A stretch of 64,000 nt of DNA from Acinetobacter tibetensis (GTDB lineage: Bacteria > Pseudomonadota > Gammaproteobacteria > Pseudomonadales > Moraxellaceae): the NCBI RefSeq assembly GCF_023824315.1, contig NZ_CP098732.1, positions 620,001 through 684,000 of the forward strand, given 5' to 3'. Numbering within the stretch: position 1 is the stretch's first letter; every line of letters starts with the position of its first letter. Made by a program: the position numbers and the translations under genes. The notes beneath the pieces were generated by a model. That model was given only the letters and a program-made list of their open reading frames with translations, ran no database searches and was not told where the DNA came from. Shown here piece after piece: positions 44,447-52,997 of the stretch.

Positions 44447-44842
44447 ATGGGTGGGCATGGTGCTTTAACTTTAGCATTTAAATATCCTGAAAAATTTAAA
44501 TCAGTTTCAGCATTTGCACCTATTTGTGCACCAAGCCTATGCCCTTGGGGAGAAAAAGCATTTTCAAACTATTTAGGTAAGGATCAAGTGGTTTGGAAGC
44601 AGCACGATGCGACAGTATTGGTGGGCGAAAAAGGTGCTTTATTTAATGAAATATTGATTGATCAAGGTTTGGATGATCAATTTTATAGCCAGTTAAATCC
44701 TGCATTATTCCAACAAGCCTGTGCACAAGTCGGGCAAACTTTGACCTTACGTGAGCATGCTGGCTATGATCATGGTTATTATTTTATTCAAAGTTTTATG
44801 GATGATCATCTACAATTCCATGCCGTACAACTTGAATCTTAA
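44447..44842 (+). pseudogene. fghA: fghA 3' fragment (S-formylglutathione hydrolase)
   Basis: From 44447 the frame reads MGGHGALTLAFKYPEKF and continues to the normal end, including the catalytic Asp (LIDQGLDDQFY) and His (GYDHGYYF). It joins in frame to the fragment ending …FGHS at 32994 to give a normal ~278-residue enzyme. Upstream open codons (from 44309) are element sequence. The fragment has no nucleophile and cannot act alone. Confidence 0.95.
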
Positions 44843-44858
44843 TCCAAACGGGCGGAGT

Positions 44859-45134
44859 TTAACTCCGCTGCCATTCTGCTTCGAATTCTTGCTGTGCCAT
44901 ACGGCTTAAATGATCGAGCACCACTTTTTCCAAGTGATCCATTTTTTCTGCGGACGCAGTAATTTCAACCGCTAAGTATTCTGCTTGTGGCACAAGGCTG
45001 ACCTGTGCTTCAGGCATAATAATCTCAAATTGCTGTTCAATTTCTTTCACTTCAAATTTATGTTTCCAGTGATTATATAAACGCTTGGCAATACGGGCAG
45101 ATTCTAGTGTGGCAATTTGACTCGAGCTTTTCAT
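44859..45134 (-). CDS. DUF2218 family protein
   Basis: The 91-residue protein matches the DUF2218 pattern: TLESARIAKRLYNHWKHKFEV, then a beta region, then a helix HLEKVVLDHLSRMAQQEFEAEW ending the protein. Homologues often have 'L…R..NHW.HK'. The function is unknown. It is convergent with the fghA remnant and divergent from rpe. Confidence 0.8.
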   Translation of the reverse strand: MKSSSQIATLESARIAKRLYNHWKHKFEVKEIEQQFEIIMPEAQVSLVPQAEYLAVEITASAEKMDHLEKVVLDHLSRMAQQEFEAEWQRS

Positions 45135-45291
45135 TTCTTTTCATCAGGAGGTTGGAACTTTACCATAACAAATCTAGCAAGCTTGCATAGCGTATCACTG
45201 CAACGCAATGTTGCAAAAATGAAATGTCACAGACCTCGGTCGCAGTTTGCTATAATGATGCCATTAAATTAATGAACAGCCAGGTTAATCC

Positions 45292-45978
45292 ATGTCCAAG
45301 CCTTATTTAATTGCACCTTCTATTTTATCTGCTGATTTTGCACGTCTAGGTGAAGATGTTGAAAAAGTATTAGAAGCAGGCGCTGACGTGGTGCATTTTG
45401 ATGTGATGGATAATCACTATGTACCGAATTTAACCTTCGGTGCAGGGATATGTAAGGCATTAAAAAACTATGGCATTAAAGCGCCGATTGATGTGCATTT
45501 AATGGTTTCTCCTGTAGACCGTATGATTGGTGATTTCTTGGAGGCAGGGGCAGATATTATTACGTTCCATCCAGAAGCCACTGACCATATTGATCGTTCT
45601 TTACAGTTGATTAAAGCTGGTGGTGCTAAAGCAGGTTTAGTCTTTAACCCAGCAACACCTTTACATTATCTTGACTATGTTTTGGACAAGGTCGATCAAA
45701 TCTTATTGATGAGCGTAAACCCAGGTTTTGGCGGACAAAAATTTATTCCAATGACTTTGGAAAAATTACGTCAAGCGCGCAAGATTATTGATGCCTCAGG
45801 TCGTGATATCCGTTTAGAAGTTGATGGTGGTGTTGGTCCTGCCAACATTCGTGCAATTGCAGAAGCTGGTGCGGATATGTTTGTCGCAGGTTCAGCCATT
45901 TTTGGTAAACCTGATTATAAAGCTGTGATTGATGAAATGCGTGATGAACTTTCGAAAGTAGGTTCAGTTACAGTTTAA
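45292..45978 (+). CDS. rpe: Ribulose-phosphate 3-epimerase
   Basis: The 228-residue TIM-barrel enzyme interconverts ribulose-5-phosphate and xylulose-5-phosphate. Motifs: [33 protein letters not shown] (metal ligands), [23 protein letters not shown] and [12 protein letters not shown]. An extended -10 box (TGCTATAAT, 45248-45256) lies 36 bp upstream of the start. No gph follows; the stop is followed by DnaA-box-like repeats and a terminator. Confidence 0.98.
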   Translation: MSKPYLIAPSILSADFARLGEDVEKVLEAGADVVHFDVMDNHYVPNLTFGAGICKALKNYGIKAPIDVHLMVSPVDRMIGDFLEAGADIITFHPEATDHIDRSLQLIKAGGAKAGLVFNPATPLHYLDYVLDKVDQILLMSVNPGFGGQKFIPMTLEKLRQARKIIDASGRDIRLEVDGGVGPANIRAIAEAGADMFVAGSAIFGKPDYKAVIDEMRDELSKVGSVTV

Positions 45979-46004
45979 GTCTTATCAATAAAAGTTGTGC
46001 AAGT

Positions 46005-46061
46005 TGTGGATAACTTTGTGGGTAAGCTTGTAGATATCTATGTAGATAACCATATGGATAA
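46005..46061 (+). promoter_or_regulatory. Cluster of DnaA-box-like sites
   Basis: TGTGGATAA (46005-46013) is a perfect DnaA box on the minus sense. TGTAGATAA (46041-46049) and TATGGATAA (46053-46061) each differ by one base. It is not a replication origin in itself, as no DUE or dnaA gene is present. It may titrate DnaA or be chance. Confidence 0.4.
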
Positions 46062-46120
46062 CTCGTTTAAACAATAAACAATTTCGCATCAAGTGTTTAT
46101 AGATTAGACTTTATATGTAT

Positions 46121-46150
46121 AAAAAGAGCACATTTGTGCTCTTTTTATTG
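46121..46150 (+). terminator. Terminator after rpe
   Basis: The perfect stem AAAAAGAGCAC / GTGCTCTTTTT with an ATTT loop has A- and T-runs on both sides, so it could work in both directions. Confidence 0.9.
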
Positions 46151-46249
46151 TTATTAAGCCTTGAAAAAATAGCTGCTTTATTCAGCTAAGCTTAAAAAGA
46201 ATACAGATTAAAAAATAACAAAGATGAGTGAATTTTTTTAATGAATAGA

Positions 46250-46338
46250 ACGGTCATTGTGAGTGAAAAATGAGAAAAAATTGTGTCTCACTCATTTCTT
46301 GAGTATGCTGTATATATGCATTTTGCTGTAATGACCGT
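46250..46338. promoter_or_regulatory. Inverted repeat flanking the copper-cluster promoter region
   Basis: ACGGTCATT (46250-46258) and AATGACCGT (46330-46338) are perfect inverted copies 71 bp apart, just upstream of the copper genes. AATGAC resembles half-sites bound by CopR/CusR-type copper response regulators. The role is inferred. Confidence 0.45.
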
Positions 46339-46358
46339 CCTCATTTAGGAATCTTAAA

Positions 46359-46829
46359 GTGTCAACGACTCTCCGCAGACAGTCTTGGTTTGTTTGCTTC
46401 ATGGCTTTTGTCATGGGGTGGAGTAGTTTCGTCTTTGCCTCTACAATGCCGATGCATGCCAAAATGCTGCAACAGCAAATGGCGGATGCGCAACAAGTCA
46501 CAGCAGTTGTTGTTTCTGAACATGAGCAGCATCAAAGTGTGGATAAGACACAATCTAATTGTCACTCAGCAACAGCAGCCATGCAGCATCATGCACATAT
46601 AGATGCTCAAAAGAACCATTGCGAAAGTGGTTTGCATGGTAGTGCAGGCAAACAATGTGCGGACTGTGCTCAATTACATTGCCAGACCTTAAGCGTCTGG
46701 CTTGATACGGCTGTCACTGATCCGCTTCAATATTTTCATCCAGATACATTAACCAATCTACATAGCCGTTATACGGCTCAGCATTTAATTGGTTATTGGC
46801 AAGAAATTTTACGCCCTCCCAAAGCTTAA
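46359..46829 (+). CDS. Exported Cys/His-rich protein, copper cluster
   Basis: The 156-residue protein starts at GTG 46359 after TTAGGAATC. An N-terminal signal (CFMAFVMGWSSFVFA) precedes a mature part full of possible metal ligands: methionines and histidines (MPMHAKMLQQQM, HEQHQ, MQHHAHIDAQKNHCESGLHG) and cysteines (CADCAQLHCQ). It is the first gene of the copper cluster, 49 bp before copA, so it is probably a periplasmic copper-binding protein. I do not recognise a named family. Confidence 0.7.
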   Translation: MSTTLRRQSWFVCFMAFVMGWSSFVFASTMPMHAKMLQQQMADAQQVTAVVVSEHEQHQSVDKTQSNCHSATAAMQHHAHIDAQKNHCESGLHGSAGKQCADCAQLHCQTLSVWLDTAVTDPLQYFHPDTLTNLHSRYTAQHLIGYWQEILRPPKA

Positions 46830-46878
46830 CTTTATTCAAAAAGCAAAATTTTTATTAATTTCGAATAAAGGTTAAGTC

Positions 46879-49017
46879 ATGTCTATTTTATTTCGTCAAA
46901 GCCTTTTGATTGGGCTATGTATATTTTCATCTTCTTGGACGTTGGCTGCGGTTAGGGAATATCACCTGACCATTGATGAAGGTTTGGTCAATGTTACTGG
47001 AAAACCACTGAAACGTATTACCGTGAATGGCAAGTTTATAGCGCCATTACTTGAATTTGAAGAAGGTGATGATGCAGTCATTCACGTACATAATAATTTA
47101 AAAAATCAGGATTCATCCCTACATTGGCATGGGTTGTTGTTGCCTGGTTTGATGGATGGTGTACCTGGTTTTAATGGGTTTACAGGCATTAAACCCAATC
47201 AAGATTTTGTCTACCGTTTTAAAGTTCGCCAGAATGGAACTTATTGGTATCACGCCCATTCCAAAGGACAGGAACAAGATGGTTTATATGGCGCTCTGGT
47301 GATTTACCCGAAAAATAAGCAACCTTTAGCAAAGCATGAAAAAACTGAGCGTGATTATGTGGTCATGCTGTCGGATTTTCATGAACAAAAAAGTGACCAA
47401 ATCCAGAAAAATTTAAAAATTTCTGCCGAATATTATCAAAACCAACGTGAAACTTTGGGGAATGTATGGCAGCAAGTTCAGCGTGATGGACTCAAAGCTA
47501 CATGGTCTGACCGTTCCATGTGGAACCAGATGCGGATGCTGAAAACGGATCTGTCCGATGTGACGGGCTATACCTTTTTGGTCAATGGTAAAACGCCTGA
47601 ACAAAACTGGACAGGCATGTTTAAGCCAAATGAAAAAGTCCGTTTACGCATTATTAATGCCTCTGCCATGTCCTTTTTTGATGTGCGGATTCCAAATTTA
47701 AAAATGACGGTGGTCAGTGCGGATGGTCAACCTGTTCAGCCAGTGAATGTTGATGAATTTCGTATTGGAACGGCGGAAACCTACGATGTGATTGTTGAGC
47801 CAAAACAAGCGAATTATCAGATTGAAGCAGAATCTATTGATCGTTCTGGTTTTGCCATTGCCACTTTGCAGAATGAACTTGCTCCTGTGAAGCCAGCTAT
47901 ACAGATGCCACAAGCTCGACCGCGTGCCTTGTTGAATATGGCAGACATGGGACATGGCAGTGGTGATCAATCTTCTGGTATGGATCATTCGAAGATGAAT
48001 CATGCAGAGATGCAGGGCATGGATCATTCGAAGATGAATCATGTAGAAATGCAGGGCATGGATCACTCGAAGATGAATCATGCGGAGATGCAGGGTATGG
48101 ATCATTCGAAGATGGATCATGTAGAAATGCAAAGTATGGATCACTCGAAGATGAATCATGCAGAGATGCAGGGCATGGATCATTCGAAGATGAATCATGT
48201 AGAAATGCAGGGCATGGATCACTCGAAGATGAATCATGCGGAGATGCAGGGTATGGATCATTCGAAGATGGATCATGTAGAAATGCAAAGTATGGATCAC
48301 TCGAAGATGAATCATGCGGAGATGCAGGGTATGGATCATTCAACGATGAACCACGCAGAAATGCAAAGTATGGATCACTCGAAAATGAATCATACTGAAA
48401 TGTCAGCAACGAATCATTCACAGCATCAACAGATGACATCGACTCAGAAAAATACTGTGGTTGAAGGTTGGGCAAATGCTTCTACACCCGCAGGTGATAA
48501 GGCTTTGCAATATAGTGATTTAAAATCATTAACCCCACAACCAGATACCCGTGAAGCAAGCAGTGAACTGGTGATTCGTTTAGGCGGAACTATGGAACGC
48601 TATATATGGACCATCAACGGGAAAAAATTTAGTGATGCTGAACCGCTGAAAGTAAAGTATGGCGAACGTATTCGCATTAAATTTATTAATGACAGCATGA
48701 TGGCGCACCCGATGCATTTACATGGCATGTTTATGCAATTGGAAAATGGGCAAGCAGCGGTTGATATGCCGAATAAACACACCATTGTGGTTCCACCTGC
48801 AAAAACTGTGACGGCGTTATTAACTGCGGATGAACTCGGTGAATGGGCGATTCATTGTCATTTGCTGTATCACATGAGCGCAGGCATGATGAATAAATTA
48901 ATTGTTGCCAATGTGACAGATGGGAAAGTATCGACCACACCTCTATCAGAAGCGAGCCAATCTAAAGTTCAAAATTCAAATACGGAACAACAAGGAGAGC
49001 AACATGCACATCACTAA
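46879..49017 (+). CDS. copA: Copper resistance multicopper oxidase CopA
   Basis: The 712-residue periplasmic multicopper oxidase is thought to oxidise Cu(I) to Cu(II). The signal peptide ends SWTLAA. Copper-binding motifs are all present: LHWHGLLLPG, YWYHAHSKGQ, HPMHLHGMFM and WAIHCHLLYHMSAGM (with the axial Met). Between cupredoxin domains 2 and 3 lies an unusual run of eleven 13-residue Met/His units (residues ~367-509), likely a copper-binding tether. A further His-rich tail ends QHAHH. The 3' end overlaps the next gene by 14 bp. Confidence 0.95.
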   Translation: MSILFRQSLLIGLCIFSSSWTLAAVREYHLTIDEGLVNVTGKPLKRITVNGKFIAPLLEFEEGDDAVIHVHNNLKNQDSSLHWHGLLLPGLMDGVPGFNGFTGIKPNQDFVYRFKVRQNGTYWYHAHSKGQEQDGLYGALVIYPKNKQPLAKHEKTERDYVVMLSDFHEQKSDQIQKNLKISAEYYQNQRETLGNVWQQVQRDGLKATWSDRSMWNQMRMLKTDLSDVTGYTFLVNGKTPEQNWTGMFKPNEKVRLRIINASAMSFFDVRIPNLKMTVVSADGQPVQPVNVDEFRIGTAETYDVIVEPKQANYQIEAESIDRSGFAIATLQNELAPVKPAIQMPQARPRALLNMADMGHGSGDQSSGMDHSKMNHAEMQGMDHSKMNHVEMQGMDHSKMNHAEMQGMDHSKMDHVEMQSMDHSKMNHAEMQGMDHSKMNHVEMQGMDHSKMNHAEMQGMDHSKMDHVEMQSMDHSKMNHAEMQGMDHSTMNHAEMQSMDHSKMNHTEMSATNHSQHQQMTSTQKNTVVEGWANASTPAGDKALQYSDLKSLTPQPDTREASSELVIRLGGTMERYIWTINGKKFSDAEPLKVKYGERIRIKFINDSMMAHPMHLHGMFMQLENGQAAVDMPNKHTIVVPPAKTVTALLTADELGEWAIHCHLLYHMSAGMMNKLIVANVTDGKVSTTPLSEASQSKVQNSNTEQQGEQHAHH
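47977..48405 (+). repeat. Eleven tandem 39-bp repeats inside copA
   Basis: Each unit encodes GMDHSKMNHAEMQ or a close variant. Variants alternate (A/V at residue 10, N/D at residue 8, G/S at residue 1) so that units 1-4 and 5-8 form a 156-bp higher-order duplication. Such identical repeats expand and contract by slippage, so copy number should vary among strains. Confidence 0.95.
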
Positions 49018-49315
49018 TTTATTGCCAAAAATGGTTCTCCTTAGTTCATTAATATTGAGCCAAGTGGCTTTCGCACAAGAACAACAGGCACATGCTACAC
49101 ATCAGTCCATGACTGAATCAAAGGGTCATCACGCTGAGATGGATCATTCTCAAATGCAGCATGAGATGCACAATATGGATCATTCCAATATGCAGCAGAT
49201 GACAATGCCCGTCAGTTCGAAAGAACCATCTTCAAAACAAGAATCTAGCGACGCTAAAACTGAAAAAGCGAATACTGAACAGCAGGAACAGGGAGATCAA
49301 CATGCGCAGCATTAA
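49004..49315 (+). CDS. Small exported Met/His-rich protein between copA and copB
   Basis: The 103-residue protein starts at ATG 49004 after AAGGAGAG, inside the end of copA (14-bp overlap). A signal peptide ending SQVAFA is followed by Met/His motifs (HAEMDHSQMQHEMHNMDHSN) and an acidic or polar tail ending QHAQH. It looks like a shortened copy of the N-terminal part of CopB. It probably binds periplasmic copper. It overlaps copB by 14 bp. Confidence 0.75.
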   Translation: MHITNLLPKMVLLSSLILSQVAFAQEQQAHATHQSMTESKGHHAEMDHSQMQHEMHNMDHSNMQQMTMPVSSKEPSSKQESSDAKTEKANTEQQEQGDQHAQH

Positions 49316-50309
49316 TGTATTTCCACAGACTGTTCTGGCGGGTTCTTTGTTGTTGCTGAGTCAGTTGACCTTAGCACAAGCACAGCAAGACCATACCGTG
49401 CATCAACAGCAAAGCGAATCACAGGGTCAGCAGGCTGAAATGGATCATTCTGAAATGCAGCATAATATGCCGAGTATGCATCATTCCAGTATGCAGCCAA
49501 TGGCATCTCATGGCATGACTTCAGCTCCTGATTCGGTCAAACCAGTACAAGCATCACAATCAACCGATCATTCACACCATCAACAAATTCAGGGGAAAGA
49601 AGAACCATCTGAAAACAAGCACTCACAGCATGATCATCGTGCAGAACACGGTGCACAGGTTTATATGGTCAATACTTTTGATAATAAGTGGTTGATTGAT
49701 GAAGGGGGGACAGGCACTTTAAAGTCTGAGTTTGAAACCCGTATTGGTACGGATGAAAATAAACTTTTTATTAAAGTGCACTTAGATAAGCATGAGTCAA
49801 ATGCGGCTGAATATGAGGTGAAGACACTTTATAGCCGAATGATTTCAGACTTTTGGGATGCACAAATCGGTACACGTTATCGTGTCGAAAAAGTTGAGTT
49901 AGATCAGCACCGTAAAGATACCGAAGAAAAATGGGATGCCGTAATTGGTTTACATGGTCTGGCGCCGTATTTCTTTGAAACAGATGCCTATTTATATGTA
50001 GGTGAAGATCATTATTCAGGCTTGAGTCTGGAAACAGAGCGAGACTTGTTGTTGACACAAAAGCTTATTTTCCAACCCTATCTAGATGTAGATCTTGTGT
50101 TTAGTGATGATTCTAAATATGCCCAAAAAACAGGCTTGAGTAATGTGACAGCAGGTTTGGAAACGCGTTATGAAATCAGTAAAAAGGTCATGCCTTATAT
50201 TGATATTGCGTATGAATATTCAAAAGGTAATGATGCAACACCTTGGCAGACAGAGAGTGGTTCTGAAAAAGGCTGGCTTTACGGTGCAGGCATTCGTTTT
50301 AAGTTCTAA
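49302..50309 (+). CDS. copB: Copper resistance protein CopB, outer membrane
   Basis: The 335-residue outer-membrane copper resistance protein has a signal peptide (…SQLTLAQA), a Met/His-rich N-terminal segment (MDHSEMQHNMPSMHHSSMQP, ~47-66, and later HSHHQQ, HSQHDHRAEHG), and then the CopB barrel domain (~115-335) with YMVNTFDNKWLIDEGGTG, DFWDAQIGTRY, ETDAYLYVGED and a terminal YGAGIRFKF ending in Phe. It starts inside the previous gene. Confidence 0.93.
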   Translation: MRSINVFPQTVLAGSLLLLSQLTLAQAQQDHTVHQQQSESQGQQAEMDHSEMQHNMPSMHHSSMQPMASHGMTSAPDSVKPVQASQSTDHSHHQQIQGKEEPSENKHSQHDHRAEHGAQVYMVNTFDNKWLIDEGGTGTLKSEFETRIGTDENKLFIKVHLDKHESNAAEYEVKTLYSRMISDFWDAQIGTRYRVEKVELDQHRKDTEEKWDAVIGLHGLAPYFFETDAYLYVGEDHYSGLSLETERDLLLTQKLIFQPYLDVDLVFSDDSKYAQKTGLSNVTAGLETRYEISKKVMPYIDIAYEYSKGNDATPWQTESGSEKGWLYGAGIRFKF

Positions 50310-50351
50310 GATCTGAGTTTACTCACATTTTATTCAGTTTAATAAATTCAT

Positions 50352-50388
50352 AAGGCTTTAAAACTGCGGTTTTAAAGCCTTATTTTTT
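50352..50388 (+). terminator. Terminator after copB
   Basis: The perfect stem AAGGCTTTAAAAC / GTTTTAAAGCCTT with a TGCG loop is followed by ATTTTTT. Confidence 0.92.
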
Positions 50389-50465
50389 ATAGGTGTATTT
50401 AATGTTATTGCACGACAGTTTCGCACCATAAAAGCGCGGCATTTAGTATAATTGAGCGTAATTAT

Positions 50466-50562
50466 AAGGAGGAACGACCTCCCTTGGTGCTTAAATTTTA
50501 AAAGGTGCACCAAGAAAATTCCTCAGGACGACCTGATTTTTGATTCAAATTTGGAGGTCGTC
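50466..50562 (+). promoter_or_regulatory. Guanidine-II (mini-ykkC) riboswitch upstream of the SMR exporter
   Basis: Two small hairpins each expose the ACGA loop diagnostic of the class: GGAGG-AACGA-CCTCC (50468-50482) and TCAGG-ACGA-CCTGA (50523-50536). A third stem, CTTGGTGC/GCACCAAG, lies between them. The gene's ribosome site GGAGGTCGT (50553-50561) is an exact complement of ACGACCTCC in the first hairpin, giving an obvious on/off switch of translation. A TATAAT box is at 50447-50452. Confidence 0.9.
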
Positions 50563-50880
50563 ATGGCTTGGATTGTACTTATTTTTGCTGGTATTTTTGA
50601 AATTGTCTGGGCATATTCCATGAAGCTGTCAGAAGGCTTTACCCGAATTGGTCCGAGTATTATCACCCTCATTTTTATGATTTTAAGCTTTGCATTATTG
50701 GCGTATGCGATGCGCACTTTACCCTTGGGAACAGCCTATACGATTTGGACGGGGATTGGTGCAATCGGCTCTTTTCTGGTCGGTATTTTTATTTTAGGTG
50801 AGCCTGCGACGGCTATGCGGATGCTTGCCGCCATCTTAATTATTTCAGGGCTTGTATTGATGAAGCTTTCATCTTCATAA
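50563..50880 (+). CDS. gdx: Guanidinium exporter, SMR family
   Basis: The 105-residue protein has four transmembrane helices (formerly SugE) and exports guanidinium in exchange for protons as a dual-topology dimer. It has the conserved Glu in FAGIFEIVWAYSMK (Glu13), the Gdx-type GFT after helix 1 and GTAYTIWTGIGAIGSFLVGI in helix 3. The start ATG 50563 follows GGAGGTCGTC. The guanidine-II riboswitch directly upstream supports guanidinium as the substrate rather than general drug export. Confidence 0.94.
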   Translation: MAWIVLIFAGIFEIVWAYSMKLSEGFTRIGPSIITLIFMILSFALLAYAMRTLPLGTAYTIWTGIGAIGSFLVGIFILGEPATAMRMLAAILIISGLVLMKLSSS

Positions 50881-50920
50881 TCAGTCCTCTATTTATTTCT
50901 AAAGACCGCAGGAGCAGACA

Positions 50921-51403
50921 ATGAAACTTGCATTTATGTATATGGCTTCTCCTGTTGGACAGTTAAAATTAGTTGCGCATGATACCGCGTTGGTTGCAGT
51001 ACTCTGGGAAAGTGAAAATCCTAAACGCGTACGATTGGCGGAATTGGTCGAACAGCCCGATCATCCAATTTTGCTGCAAACACAACAACAGCTCATGCAA
51101 TATTTTGCAGGCACACGTCAGCAGTTTGACCTGCCTTTAGATTTTGAAGGAACAGAATTTCAAAAGCAGGTTTGGCAAGCTTTGTTGAATATTCCTTTTG
51201 GTGAAACTCGCAGTTATAAAGACATTGCAGAACAATTAGGTAATCCCAAAGCGGTACGTGCCGTGGGAGCAGCCAATGGTAAAAATCCAATTTCCATTAT
51301 TGCGCCGTGCCATCGGGTGATTGGTTCAAGCGGTAAATTGGTGGGTTTTGCAGGTGGTTTAAGTAATAAAGAGATTCTTTTAAAAATAGAACAACTTCAA
51401 TAA
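50921..51403 (+). CDS. ogt: Methylated-DNA--protein-cysteine methyltransferase
   Basis: The 160-residue suicide DNA repair protein takes the methyl group from O6-methylguanine. The acceptor-cysteine motif PCHRVIGSSGKLVGFAGGL is near the C-terminus and the helix-turn-helix segment FGETRSYKDIAEQLGNPKAVRAVG precedes it. It is the short Ogt type without an Ada N-terminal domain. RBS AGGAGC lies ahead of ATG 50921. Confidence 0.94.
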   Translation: MKLAFMYMASPVGQLKLVAHDTALVAVLWESENPKRVRLAELVEQPDHPILLQTQQQLMQYFAGTRQQFDLPLDFEGTEFQKQVWQALLNIPFGETRSYKDIAEQLGNPKAVRAVGAANGKNPISIIAPCHRVIGSSGKLVGFAGGLSNKEILLKIEQLQ

Positions 51404-51439
51404 ACTGGATGACTTAATTCTTGAAAATAACTAGTCAAA

Positions 51440-52093
51440 ATGATTGCACAGATTTTTGCACCGCTCTTGTCCACATTTTGGTGGATATTATTGCTATTTA
51501 TCGTTATAGGCATCATCAAAGCATTTAAACCTTATTTAAAAGGAAAAATGGGGGAATTTGCCGTTGCAGCCCATGCCAAACTTTATTTAGATCAAGATCG
51601 TTATACACTACTTAATGATTGTACTTTGCCAGATGAGCAAAATCAGACCACACAAATCGATCATATTTTGCTGAGTCCTTTTGGTATTTTTGTGATTGAA
51701 ACCAAAAACTATAAAGGTTGGATTTTTGGCAGTCAGCATCAAAAAATGTGGACACAGAAAATTTATAAAAAGAGTTTTAAGTTTCAAAATCCATTACATC
51801 AAAACTATAAACACCAAAAGGTGTTAGAGGCGGTGTTATCGGATATTGTTGAGCCTCAGTTCATTCATTCACTAGTGGTATTTATGCCTGATTGTGAATT
51901 TAAAACCCAGATGCCACAGCATGTTTTTCGTGGAGCGGGTTGGACGGATTATGTGAAAACTTTTCAAGAGGTTACGATTCCACCGATGAAGTTGAAACGT
52001 ATTCAATTGCGGATTGAAAAAGAAGTACTCGAAAAGTCGTGGAAAACCAATCGTCAACATATTGAAAATTTAAAGATCAAACACAGTGAATAA
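51440..52093 (+). CDS. NERD domain protein, membrane-anchored
   Basis: The 217-residue protein has one N-terminal membrane helix (~8-27) followed by a nuclease-related domain (NERD): GKMGEFAVAAHAK, TQIDHILLSPFGIFVIETKNYKGWIFGS and NPLHQNYKHQKVL. The D…E-x-K pattern (IDHI…IETKNY) is the putative nuclease site. The biological role is unknown. It converges on thiD with a shared terminator. Confidence 0.88.
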   Translation: MIAQIFAPLLSTFWWILLLFIVIGIIKAFKPYLKGKMGEFAVAAHAKLYLDQDRYTLLNDCTLPDEQNQTTQIDHILLSPFGIFVIETKNYKGWIFGSQHQKMWTQKIYKKSFKFQNPLHQNYKHQKVLEAVLSDIVEPQFIHSLVVFMPDCEFKTQMPQHVFRGAGWTDYVKTFQEVTIPPMKLKRIQLRIEKEVLEKSWKTNRQHIENLKIKHSE

Positions 52094-52096
52094 AAA

Positions 52097-52130
52097 TAAA
52101 CCCACAGTTCAAGCAAGAGCTGTGGGTTTA
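52097..52130. terminator. Bidirectional terminator between the NERD gene and thiD
   Basis: The stem TAAACCCACAG / CTGTGGGTTTA has a 12-nt loop and A- and T-rich flanks, between convergent genes. Confidence 0.75.
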
Positions 52131-52147
52131 TAAATGAAAGCGAAAAC

Positions 52148-52930
<783 letters not shown>

Positions 52931-52997
52931 TCATGAGATTTGCGATAGTATAGGCAACTTTGAGCGAAGTCTCGAGCGTAATTTATTGGGTTGGACA

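Larger units (their letters stand above)
45979..46358. other. Intergenic region between rpe and the copper cluster
   Basis: These 380 bp have no gene. They contain a cluster of DnaA-box-like sites, the rpe-side terminator and an inverted repeat flanking the copper-cluster promoter region, each annotated separately. Confidence 0.7.

Noticed and set aside
44442..44447. Minus-strand TTGACA crossing the right junction as a -35 box of the recombinase operon
   Set aside because: Spacing to any good -10 box is poor (about 15 bp to TATGCT). Kept only as a possibility because the junction would change on excision.
46359..46602. Overlapping frames on both strands at the start of the copper cluster
   Set aside because: Only the frame with a signal peptide and Cys/His-rich mature part fits the copper context. 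The others lack ribosome sites.
47698..48475. Long minus-strand frames opposite the copA repeats
   Set aside because: They are the antisense of the 39-bp repeat array, which stays open in several frames because the unit length is a multiple of three.
50452..50562. An N-terminal extension of the SMR exporter
   Set aside because: The open frame upstream of ATG 50563 is the riboswitch, and SMR proteins are about 105 residues starting MAWI.
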